Positions 16,059 through 22,865 of a stretch of DNA of 28,548 nucleotides are shown piece after piece. Under the pieces are notes generated by a model that had not been told where the DNA came from, made no database searches, and saw only the letters and a program-made list of their open reading frames with translations. Source of the stretch: Dehalococcoidales bacterium (lineage in GTDB: Bacteria; Chloroflexota; Dehalococcoidia; Dehalococcoidales; ARS1013); NCBI GenBank assembly GCA_030641585.1, contig DAOWHE010000066.1:1-28548 (forward strand), written 5' to 3'. The position numbers and the translations under genes are program-made. Position 1 is the stretch's first letter, and each line of letters opens with the position of its first letter.

Positions 16059-16655
16059 TTACTTGCCTTCCTGCATCGAGCTTCTTTTGGCTATCTTCTT
16101 ATGCAGCGTCATTATCCCATGAAGCAGGGTTTCCGGGCGCGGTGGACAGCCGGGTATATAGACGTCAACCGGGACTATGCGGTTATAGCCGGGCACAACC
16201 GAGTAAGAACCTTTAAAAAGTCCGCCGCTGATGCCGCATGCCCCCATAGCTATTACCCACTTCGGCTCTGCCATCTGGTCATAGATTCGCTTTACCTGGG
16301 GCGCCATCTTCCAGGTAAGCGTGCCGGCGGTAATCATCAGGTCAGCCTGGCGCGGTGAGGCACGCACGACTTCCATACCAAAGCGGGAAAAATCCCAACG
16401 AGAGGCGGCGATGGCAATAAATTCAAAGGCACAGCAGGCTGGGAAACAGACCACTGGCCAGAGTGCAGACCGCCGTGCCCAGTTCAAGACGGCATCTACG
16501 GTGGTGAGTAATATATTTTGGCTCAGTTCTTCATCCAGCCACTCATCCGGGTCAGGGATAGCCTCCCCGCTTGTTGCTTTTAGTGCCTCTATTACCCCAC
16601 CCTCATATCTATCAAGTTCGGTATCAGAGTAACTGTAGCTTTTGTCTATTTCCAT
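16059..16655 (-). CDS. nuoB: Complex I Fe-S subunit NuoB (N2 cluster)
   Basis: A 198-residue subunit that holds the terminal cluster N2 donating electrons to quinone. Ligand cysteines are present in [11 protein letters not shown] (adjacent CC), MGACGISGG and [10 protein letters not shown]. An N-terminal extension of about 50 acidic residues precedes the conserved core. An in-frame upstream reading to 16676 exists, but the ATG at 16655 is preferred: it sits in the nuoA stop region (10-base overlap) with AAGG seven bases upstream. The electron path would be the nuoI fusion to NuoB to quinone at NuoD/NuoH. Confidence 0.95.
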   Translation of the reverse strand: MEIDKSYSYSDTELDRYEGGVIEALKATSGEAIPDPDEWLDEELSQNILLTTVDAVLNWARRSALWPVVCFPACCAFEFIAIAASRWDFSRFGMEVVRASPRQADLMITAGTLTWKMAPQVKRIYDQMAEPKWVIAMGACGISGGLFKGSYSVVPGYNRIVPVDVYIPGCPPRPETLLHGIMTLHKKIAKRSSMQEGK

Positions 16656-17017
16656 TCGAGAACCTTCTTCCGCCAAGCATAGATATAGCCGACAACAATA
16701 ATGGCAATAAAGATAAGTGCCGCAATAAGACCAAAGACCCCCAGCTGACGGAGGTCAACTGCCCAGGGATAGAGAAAGGCAACCATAACATCAAGGGCAA
16801 TGAGAATGAGGGCATAAAAGTAATAGCGGAAGTTAAATTGAACCCATGATCTACCTATGGTCTCCATACCACATTCAAAGGTGGAGGCCTTAACAGGGTT
16901 GGGCTTTTGGGGCACAATCTTTAATAGTTTAAGAACAACAGGAATGAGAATTAGTGAGCAGGCAAAGAAGATAGCAACTACTAGCAATAGGGCGATATAG
17001 CCATAGTTTGTTAGCAA
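16646..17017 (-). CDS. nuoA: Complex I membrane subunit NuoA
   Basis: ND3 homologue, 123 residues, three membrane helices. The loop [16 protein letters not shown] (C49) and helix 2 [20 protein letters not shown] identify it. In most NuoA/ND3 proteins helix 2 reads FDxE; here D76 is kept but the glutamate two residues on is methionine (M78), a notable change in an acidic proton-path residue. The TTG start at 17017 has AGGAG about nine bases upstream and lies about 30 bases from the predicted transcription start. It is the first gene of the nuo operon. Confidence 0.95.
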   Translation of the reverse strand: MLTNYGYIALLLVVAIFFACSLILIPVVLKLLKIVPQKPNPVKASTFECGMETIGRSWVQFNFRYYFYALILIALDVMVAFLYPWAVDLRQLGVFGLIAALIFIAIIVVGYIYAWRKKVLEWK

Positions 17018-17054
17018 CTGTTCGCTCCTGTGTTAAATCGAAAAATGAAAGCAT

Positions 17055-17084
17055 AGGATACCACTTTTATAACTTCTTTGTCAA
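17055..17084 (-). promoter_or_regulatory. Promoter of the nuo operon
   Basis: Minus strand: TTGACA (17084-17079), 18-base spacer, TATCCT (17060-17055). The start near 17048 would be about 31 bases from nuoA. It is divergent from the promoter at 17106-17134; the two -35 boxes are only 21 bases apart, so shared regulation is possible. Confidence 0.65.
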
Positions 17085-17105
17085 TACCCTCCAAGGTGGC
17101 TTTTG

Positions 17106-17134
17106 TTGACAAGGAGCTTAATTGGGGCTAGACT
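17106..17134 (+). promoter_or_regulatory. Promoter of the FtsZ/tubulin-like gene
   Basis: TTGACA at 17106-17111, 17-base spacer, TAGACT at 17129-17134. The predicted start near 17141 gives a short leader leading into AGGAGGTGA and the GTG at 17162. Confidence 0.6.
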
Positions 17135-17161
17135 TCAAATCCTGGCATAAGGAGGTGAGAT

Positions 17162-18334
17162 GTGAAACTGGTAGTTGCTGGTTTCGGGCAGTGTGGCGGC
17201 AGGATTGCCGAAGAATTTGCCCGACTGAATAAAAGGGCACGTAGACACCGTGGCATTGAAATAGTTATTGACGCCTTTGCCGTTAATACAGATTCGGCTG
17301 ACCTGGCCGGGCTACGCGCTATAAAGACCGACTACCAGCACAGAATACTTATTGGCGCTGGCAGCACCCACGGTCATGGTGTGGCTAAGATAAGTGAGGC
17401 TGGTGCCGAGATAGCCAAAGAGGACGCTGATAAGGTTATTGATGCCATGAGAACCACTAAACAGTTCTTTGAAGCCGATGCTTTCCTATTGGTAGCTGGG
17501 ACTGCTGGCGGCACCGGTTCAGGGGTAACACCGGTCATGGCCCAGGTGCTCAAGCAGCGCTTTGATAAACCGGTTTATGCCCTGGCAGTCCTTCCTTTTG
17601 AGCATGAAGAGGAGACGGAGGAAAGGGCACTCTATAACACGGCGGTATTTCTCAAATCTACCTATTCAGTGGCTGATGCTGTCATCCTTGTTGACAATCA
17701 GAGATATGTCAGGAAGGACTTCTCACTGAAAAACAACCTAGACAAAATCAATGCCTTGATAGTTGAACCTTTCTATAATCTGCTTTGCGCAGGTGAAGAG
17801 AAAAAGGTGAAGCACATCGGTGCCAGAATGCTTGATACCGGAGATATAGTAAACACCCTAGCTGGTTGGACGGCGATTGGCTATGGTAAAGCGCCGTTAC
17901 CATTTAGGACGCTACTTTCAAGGTGGACAGGTAACTTCATGCAGAAGAGTGCCCAGACCCATCTGGGCGTCCAGGCAATGGATGAGGCTATTAGTGAGCT
18001 ATCAATCGGGTGTAGCTCCCAAGACGCTTGCCGTGCCCTGTATCTGGTTTCGGCAGCGGCCAGGATGATAAATGTCGACTTGGTCAAGGAACTTGGCAAT
18101 CATCTTAAGAATTTGGTGCCAAAGGCTGTTATCAGGAACGGGGACTACCCCAGGGGGAAGGGTGTGCTTGATATAACCTTAGTCCTGTCGGAGCTCAGTG
18201 ATGTTGAAAAGGTGAGAAACTACTATAGCAAGTCAGTCGACTTGGCTAAGGAAATCAGCAAAAGACAAAAGGTGAAAGCGAGCAAGGTTGAGCTGACGGA
18301 AGAGGCAGGCAAGGATATTCCGACACTGCTCTAG
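17162..18334 (+). CDS. FtsZ/tubulin-superfamily GTPase (FtsZ- or CetZ-like)
   Basis: A 390-residue cytoskeletal-type GTPase. The N-terminal GFGQCGGRI (7-15) is the nucleotide-binding T1 loop. AGTAGGTGSG (112-121) is the T4 signature, closer to the tubulin form GGTGSG than to GGGTGTG of FtsZ. LDTGDIV (224-230) aligns with the catalytic T7 loop VDFADV of FtsZ, with D225 and D228 conserved, so polymer-stimulated GTP hydrolysis is likely. The C-terminal tail is short and lacks the FtsZ FtsA/ZipA-binding peptide. The GTG start has a perfect AGGAGGTGA ribosome binding site. The neighbours are complex I and not the division cluster, so it may be a second, non-division FtsZ paralogue controlling shape or positioning. 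Whether the genome has a canonical ftsZ cannot be seen here. Confidence 0.85.
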   Translation: MKLVVAGFGQCGGRIAEEFARLNKRARRHRGIEIVIDAFAVNTDSADLAGLRAIKTDYQHRILIGAGSTHGHGVAKISEAGAEIAKEDADKVIDAMRTTKQFFEADAFLLVAGTAGGTGSGVTPVMAQVLKQRFDKPVYALAVLPFEHEEETEERALYNTAVFLKSTYSVADAVILVDNQRYVRKDFSLKNNLDKINALIVEPFYNLLCAGEEKKVKHIGARMLDTGDIVNTLAGWTAIGYGKAPLPFRTLLSRWTGNFMQKSAQTHLGVQAMDEAISELSIGCSSQDACRALYLVSAAARMINVDLVKELGNHLKNLVPKAVIRNGDYPRGKGVLDITLVLSELSDVEKVRNYYSKSVDLAKEISKRQKVKASKVELTEEAGKDIPTLL

Positions 18335-18384
18335 ATAGTTAGTTTGGCTTTTTACTTTTAAAGATAAAGGTTGTTGCCTAAATT

Positions 18385-18403
18385 GGGGGGATGGGGGGGG
18401 GGG
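18385..18403 (+). repeat. Poly-G tract (G6-AT-G11) at the ribosome binding site
   Basis: Six G, then AT, then eleven G end six bases before the ATG at 18410. Long G homopolymers are prone to slippage; a length change here would alter the spacing or strength of the ribosome binding site of the exported protein. Confidence 0.8.
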
Positions 18404-18409
18404 TGATAA

Positions 18410-19675
18410 ATGAAAAAGTTTGCTGTTGGTTGTGCTGCGGCGATAGGTGTGTTTGCAGTGGTGATAGTAGGCATCGCCCTTGCCACCACAATCTTTGATT
18501 TTAATGGTACAACTGATACAACTCCCACTGATACAACTCCCACCCAGACTACCCCGGCTGAAACAGGGCCTGTGGAGACTACTGAGCCGGCTACTCCGAT
18601 TGAAGTGGAGTTTGTAGACGCGCAGAGCCGAGGCCTGATTGAATACAGTGCTTATGGCCGAGCTTCACTTGAGCAGTTTCAACTGAACATCACATCAGAG
18701 AGTGACGACACTCTGGAAATTGTTATCTTGCCTGGGACGATATTTGATCCGCAGGCGGCCTACTATATACAAAGCTTGGTAGTTATAACAGAGAAACTGG
18801 TATTGTTGGACCCGCATGAGGCAGTCGAGTCGCTCAACATTGATGCCGGTACTATCAACATGCAGTTAGATACACCCGGTGAGGATGATAGTCTGGTGTT
18901 GAGCATGACCCCTGCCAGCGGGGACCTGATGCTGTTACTAAATCTACCCGATTTTCAGGACTTTGATTTTCGCATCCAGCAGTTTGCCATTTGGACACTC
19001 ACGGATAATCCTGGGCTTAACGAATACCCTGATACTGGCCCCAGTGACGAGGAGATAGATAATATCCGCTCTCTCTTTGAAATAGCAGGAATCCCGACTG
19101 AAGAATATCGGGTGCTACAGCCGCCGGTTTACGTAGAGCTAATAGAGGCACAGAGCATGGGGCTTATTGGGGTTAGTGCCCGTGGTACAGGCTCCATTAA
19201 CCGCATCCAGATGAGCCTGACATCGAACAGCGATGATGTTCTAGAGGTTGCCATCTTGCCTGGGACGATATTTATCTCATCGGCAGCCGGTGTTCAGAGC
19301 ATGGTAGTTGTAGCAGAGAAACTGGTATTGCTGGACCCATATGAGGCAGTCGAGTCGGTCAACATTGACGCCGCCTGTGCCAATATGGAGCTGGATGCGC
19401 CTGAAGAGAGTAACAGCCTGGTGTTGAGCACGACCCCGGCCAGCGGGGATCTAGTGCTATTACTAAATCTACCCGAGTTTCACGATGAGACTCTTCGCGT
19501 CCAGCAGTTTGCTGTCTGGACTATTACTGATAATCCTGGGCGTGGTGGATATATGGGTATTGCTACCGGCTTTGCTATATTTGGAACCGGCCCCCGTGAT
19601 GAAGAGATAGAGAGAATACGGGTCCTCTTTGGAAAGGCAGGGATCTCAACTGATAAATATCAGGCACTGCTCTAG
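18410..19675 (+). CDS. Membrane-anchored exported protein with two tandem repeat domains
   Basis: Not a family I can name. The 421 residues comprise an uncleaved signal-anchor helix (about 4-28), a Thr/Pro-rich linker (about 33-62) and two homologous domains at 63-237 and 239-421. Each domain contains LPGTIF, EKLVLLDPxEAVES, SLVLSxTPASGDL, LLLNLPxF and QFAxWTxTDNPG, and ends with a helix around DEEIxxIRxLF. The strands and lack of catalytic motifs suggest beta-sandwich extracellular modules, perhaps for adhesion or ligand binding. Repeat 2 has a single cysteine where repeat 1 has threonine, and an extra glycine-rich insertion near 375-390. The DNA of the repeats is very similar (offset about 525-528 bases), pointing to recent duplication. 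The ATG is preceded only by a G-rich tract serving as ribosome binding site. Confidence 0.85.
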   Translation: MKKFAVGCAAAIGVFAVVIVGIALATTIFDFNGTTDTTPTDTTPTQTTPAETGPVETTEPATPIEVEFVDAQSRGLIEYSAYGRASLEQFQLNITSESDDTLEIVILPGTIFDPQAAYYIQSLVVITEKLVLLDPHEAVESLNIDAGTINMQLDTPGEDDSLVLSMTPASGDLMLLLNLPDFQDFDFRIQQFAIWTLTDNPGLNEYPDTGPSDEEIDNIRSLFEIAGIPTEEYRVLQPPVYVELIEAQSMGLIGVSARGTGSINRIQMSLTSNSDDVLEVAILPGTIFISSAAGVQSMVVVAEKLVLLDPYEAVESVNIDAACANMELDAPEESNSLVLSTTPASGDLVLLLNLPEFHDETLRVQQFAVWTITDNPGRGGYMGIATGFAIFGTGPRDEEIERIRVLFGKAGISTDKYQALL

Positions 19676-19724
19676 GCATTACTCATTAGGTAGTGAATAG
19701 AAGGCAAGCCCCATAAAAAGCTTA

Positions 19725-19753
19725 TTGACATGGCTGGGCTGGTATGGTAACAT
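19725..19753 (+). promoter_or_regulatory. Promoter of the riboswitch-wtp-moa operon
   Basis: TTGACA at 19725-19730, 17-base spacer, TAACAT at 19748-19753. The start near 19760 lies about 50 bases before the structured leader, so the leader RNA would be transcribed intact. Confidence 0.6.
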
Positions 19754-19805
19754 TGGCTTTAGCCAGATAGGCTATTGTACCTTAACTTATAGAGCTTTAA
19801 TATAA

Positions 19806-19970
19806 CCTTCCGAGTTGCTTTTGCCTAAGGGCATGAGGCTTACGGCGAGCAACCGGTTAAGGTGTAGCGGGAAACTGCTGCGCCGCCCGTGTTTGGAAAG
19901 GAGGGTGTATAGAGGGTGATTTATACTTTCTATACAGTAGTGTGCCTCCTTTTGGAGGCACTTTTGTTTT
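19806..19970 (+). ncRNA. Probable Moco/Tuco riboswitch with transcription-termination platform
   Basis: The leader has a conserved-looking aptamer. CCGAG and GTTGCT (19810-19819) pair with AGCAAC and CGG (19848-19856). Inside are AAGGGCATGAGGC and ACGGCG. A GNRA hairpin follows: TAGCGG-GAAA-CTGCTG (19865-19880). Then come CCGCCCGT and GGAAAGGAGGG (19895-19905). These blocks and their order match my memory of the molybdenum-cofactor RNA motif, which controls molybdate transport and Moco genes, exactly what lies downstream. AAAGGAGG (19897-19904) can instead pair with CCTCCTTT (19945-19952), the 5' arm of the terminator. TGTATAGA/TCTATACA (19906-19913 with 19929-19936) would stack inside this antiterminator. 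Ligand excess should therefore terminate transcription. Whether molybdenum or tungsten cofactor is sensed cannot be told; no covariance model was run. Confidence 0.72.
19942..19970 (+). terminator. Riboswitch-controlled intrinsic terminator
   Basis: GTGCCTCC (19942-19949) and GGAGGCAC (19954-19961) form a perfect eight-base-pair stem with a TTTT loop, followed by TTTTGTTTT. It stands about 30 bases before the first gene, so it is an attenuator and not an end-of-operon signal. Confidence 0.88.
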
Positions 19971-20001
19971 ATCTGGCATTTACCACATGGCGAGGTGTTC
20001 T

Positions 20002-20805
20002 ATGAGGTCTTTAACTGGTATGCATCTTAGTATGAGTCCCATGAAGCTTGTGTTTATTTTATTGGGCTCATTGATTGTGTTGTTCATTTTTGTACCATTG
20101 TTCAAGATGATGTTCTCATCCAGCCCGGCTAGTTTACTTGATACGCTTGGAGAAGGGGAAGTAGCCGCCTCCATCTTGCTCACCCTTTATGCCGCCCTTC
20201 TGGCTACTGTTATTGGCTTCTTGCTGGGCATTCCTCTGGCTTATCTTCTGGCGCGCCATGAATTTCCCGGTAAGCGGCTCGTTGAAGGGCTCATTGATTT
20301 GCCGATAGTGGTGCCTCACAGCGCTGTGGGTATAGCCCTTCTCTTCGTCTTTGGCCAACGCTTCTTTTTTGGCAAGGTATTTCACGCCATGGGCATTGAT
20401 TTCGTTGGTGAGGTTGCCGGTATTGTCATCGCCATGCTTTTTGTCAGCGTTCCTTTTCTGATAAATGCAGCCAAAGAGGGCTTCAAGAAGGTGGATGTCA
20501 GACTGGAAAAGGTGGCTCGTTCCCTCGGCGCCTCTCCGTGGCAGTCCTTTCGCCGGGTAACCCTGCCACTGGCTCGGGGGAGCATTCTATCCGGTACAGT
20601 GATGATGTGGGCCAGGGGTATAAGTGAATTCGGTGCCGTCCTTATTCTGACCTATAATCCCATGATAGCCCCAATTCTGGTCTACGAAAGGTTTGAGACA
20701 TTCGGTCTGGATTATGCTCTGCCGGTAGCGGCAGTGCTTGTCCTGGTATGCCTGGTCATATTTGTCACCTTAAGAGCTATTGCCCATCGCTGGGAGGCAA
20801 AATGA
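20002..20805 (+). CDS. wtpB: Tungstate/molybdate ABC transporter permease
   Basis: A 267-residue inner-membrane permease of the ModB/WtpB family, with about six membrane helices and the ATPase-docking EAA loop EKVARSLGASPWQSFRRVTLPLARG region (conserved glycine in LGAS). It imports tungstate or molybdate together with the ATPase and lipoprotein encoded next. The frame is open back to a GTG at 19942, but that lies inside the attenuator stem; the ATG at 20002 is chosen because GAGGTG sits just upstream at 19992-19997. It overlaps wtpC by four bases (ATGA). As the first gene behind the riboswitch, its expression should fall when cofactor is plentiful. Confidence 0.9.
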   Translation: MRSLTGMHLSMSPMKLVFILLGSLIVLFIFVPLFKMMFSSSPASLLDTLGEGEVAASILLTLYAALLATVIGFLLGIPLAYLLARHEFPGKRLVEGLIDLPIVVPHSAVGIALLFVFGQRFFFGKVFHAMGIDFVGEVAGIVIAMLFVSVPFLINAAKEGFKKVDVRLEKVARSLGASPWQSFRRVTLPLARGSILSGTVMMWARGISEFGAVLILTYNPMIAPILVYERFETFGLDYALPVAAVLVLVCLVIFVTLRAIAHRWEAK

Positions 20806-21848
20806 TAGAGATAAAAAACCTAAGTCTTTCTCTGGGCGGCTTCTTTCTTGAGGATATTAACTTAGAAGTCAAGGACGGTGAGTATTTCATACTCTTGGGG
20901 CCAACCGGTGCCGGTAAAACAGTGCTCTTAGAGGCTATTGCTGGACTTTGTCCGATAAAAAGTGGCCAGATAAAGGTCAATAACCGGGATGTAACCTTAC
21001 TCGGTCCAGAGAAAAGAAACATTGGGTTTGCCTACCAGGACCATATGCTCTTCCCCCATTTGACAGTGGCTATGAATATATGCTTCGGATTAAGGCATAG
21101 GGATGAGTCAAAGCGGGAAATAGAAGCCACTGCCAGTCGGCTGGCTGAGCTTCTTGGTATTTCTCATCTTATGAACAGGAAGCCTGATACCTTAAGTGGT
21201 GGCGAAAGCCAGAAAGTGGCTCTGGCTCGAGCCCTGGCCATAGAACCGGAGCTCCTTCTCCTTGATGAGCCACTTAGCGCCCTTGACCCGGAGACGAGGG
21301 AGGCGACTCAGCGAGAGCTGAGACAACTGCATGACCAACTGAAGGTAACCACCATACACGTTACCCACGATTTTGAGGAGGCGGTTGCCCTGGGTGACCG
21401 GATAGCGGTTTTAGGTAACAGTCACATAATCCAGACGGGAACCCCGGAACAGATATTTCGCAGCCCAAATTCAGAGTTTGTCGCCCGTTTTGCCCTGGCT
21501 CGTAATATCTTTGAAGGCGATGTCCAGGATGGCCGAAGCGGGCAGGCTACTTTTAGTGTCGGTGGGACGAAGCTGGCAGTAGTCACTGACCTGCGCGGTC
21601 AGCTACATGCCACTATTCGCCCCGAGGACATTCTGATTTCCAGGAAGCCTCTGGCCTCCAGTGCCCTCAATTCTCTTTCCGGCACCATCACTCATATGGC
21701 TGATAAGGGTTCAATTATCTATCTGACGGTAAGTGTGCCGCCGGATTTTAGCTGTCTTATCACTCGCCGCTCATATGAGGAGATGGGTTTGAGAGAAGGA
21801 ATGACGGTTTACATAACGTTTAAGGCGTCCGCAGTTCATATATTTTAA
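20802..21848 (+). CDS. wtpC: Tungstate/molybdate ABC transporter ATP-binding protein
   Basis: A 348-residue ABC ATPase powering tungstate/molybdate import. Walker A GPTGAGKT is at 33-40, the Q-loop Q79 in AYQDHMLFPHL, the signature LSGGE at 131-135, Walker B LLLLDEP at 151-157 and the switch histidine H189. Residues beyond about 265 form a TOBE-type domain, as in ModC/WtpC, which may bind oxyanion and give feedback control. The ATG at 20802 overlaps the wtpB stop (ATGA); an in-frame upstream reading to 20748 is discounted because it lies inside wtpB. Confidence 0.92.
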   Translation: MIEIKNLSLSLGGFFLEDINLEVKDGEYFILLGPTGAGKTVLLEAIAGLCPIKSGQIKVNNRDVTLLGPEKRNIGFAYQDHMLFPHLTVAMNICFGLRHRDESKREIEATASRLAELLGISHLMNRKPDTLSGGESQKVALARALAIEPELLLLDEPLSALDPETREATQRELRQLHDQLKVTTIHVTHDFEEAVALGDRIAVLGNSHIIQTGTPEQIFRSPNSEFVARFALARNIFEGDVQDGRSGQATFSVGGTKLAVVTDLRGQLHATIRPEDILISRKPLASSALNSLSGTITHMADKGSIIYLTVSVPPDFSCLITRRSYEEMGLREGMTVYITFKASAVHIF

Positions 21849-21860
21849 GAGGGGGTGTTT

Positions 21861-22823
21861 TTGAAGAAACTAGTTGGCGTTATATTTGGCTTACTGCTGG
21901 TTATGCTGATGGCGGCCAGTTGCCAAACTGGCACTAAGGATACGGTTACCATATTTCATGCCGGCAGTCTCAGTGTTCCCTTTGCGGCGGTAGCAGACGC
22001 CTTTGAGGAAATTCACCCGGATATCAAGATTGAGACGGAGTCAGCCGGCAGCCGTACCACGGTACGCAAAGTAACCGAGCTGGGCAAACTGGCTGATATT
22101 ATCGGCTCGGCAGACTATGTGGCTATAGAGCAGCTGATGTTCCCCGAGTTTGCTAGCTGGTACATCATTTTTGCCAGTAATCAAATGGTAATTGCCTATA
22201 CTGATGGGTCTCAGTATAGTGACGAGATTAACGGGGACAACTGGTACCAGATACTGAGACGGGAGGGGGTGGCATATGGGCGTGCTAACCCGGATGCTGA
22301 CCCGTGTGGCTACCGGACGGTGATGCTCTGGCAGCTGGCTGAGAAGTATTATGATGTCCCCGGTCTGTATGATAGGCTGTTGGCAGGGTGTCCTGATGGG
22401 AGCAAGAATATGAGGTCAAAGGAGACTGAGTTGATTGCTCCACTTCAGAGCGGTGACCTGGACTATGCCTTTTTCTACCGTTCTATTGCCGAGCAGCATG
22501 GCTTAAAATTTGTTGAGTTGCCGCCCCAGATTGACCTGTCAGATGTTGAGTACACGGATTTTTATGCCCAGGCCAGTGTTGAGGTGGCGGGCAGGGAGCC
22601 TGGCACCACCCAGACACAGATAGGTCAGCCTATTCTCTATGCTGTTACCATCCCGGAAAATGCTCCCCGAGTTGACTTGGCCGTAGAGTTTTTGCAGTTT
22701 TTGCTTGGGTTGGAGGGGCAGGCCATCATGGAGGAGAATGGGCACAAACTTATAGTGCCGGCGATTGCCAATGACTTACCAAAAGTGCCTGCTGCACTCA
22801 GGGGTTATATTGTTGAAAAATGA
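21861..22823 (+). CDS. wtpA: Tungstate/molybdate-binding lipoprotein
   Basis: Extracytoplasmic binding protein of the WtpA/ModA type, 320 residues. The N-terminus is a lipoprotein signal peptide with the lipobox ending MAASC (C21). Mature-region marks are IFHAGSLSVPF, ESAGSRTTVRKV and LADIIGSADY, then YGRANPDADPCGYR and ETELIAPLQSGDLDYAFFY, the pattern I associate with archaeal-type WtpA proteins that bind tungstate and molybdate in octahedral geometry; the aspartate and glutamate expected for this are in these motifs. The TTG at 21861 is preferred over the GTG at 21855, which would sit inside the ribosome binding site GAGGGGG. Distinguishing tungstate from molybdate preference needs binding data. 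Confidence 0.9.
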   Translation: MKKLVGVIFGLLLVMLMAASCQTGTKDTVTIFHAGSLSVPFAAVADAFEEIHPDIKIETESAGSRTTVRKVTELGKLADIIGSADYVAIEQLMFPEFASWYIIFASNQMVIAYTDGSQYSDEINGDNWYQILRREGVAYGRANPDADPCGYRTVMLWQLAEKYYDVPGLYDRLLAGCPDGSKNMRSKETELIAPLQSGDLDYAFFYRSIAEQHGLKFVELPPQIDLSDVEYTDFYAQASVEVAGREPGTTQTQIGQPILYAVTIPENAPRVDLAVEFLQFLLGLEGQAIMEENGHKLIVPAIANDLPKVPAALRGYIVEK

Positions 22824-22865
22824 GTAGCTTGACCATAATGTCTATGGTAGAATAAGGAGAGAAAA

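Noticed and set aside
14513..16676. Group 4 NiFe hydrogenase instead of complex I
   Set aside because: The large subunit lacks both NiFe-binding CxxC pairs, keeps the quinone-site residues, and the operon has nuoA, nuoJ and nuoK in the standard complex I order.
19942..20001. GTG start at 19942 for the transporter permease
   Set aside because: The GTG is in the 5' arm of the riboswitch terminator; the extra 20 residues would be coded by the hairpin and T run. The ATG at 20002 has a ribosome binding site.
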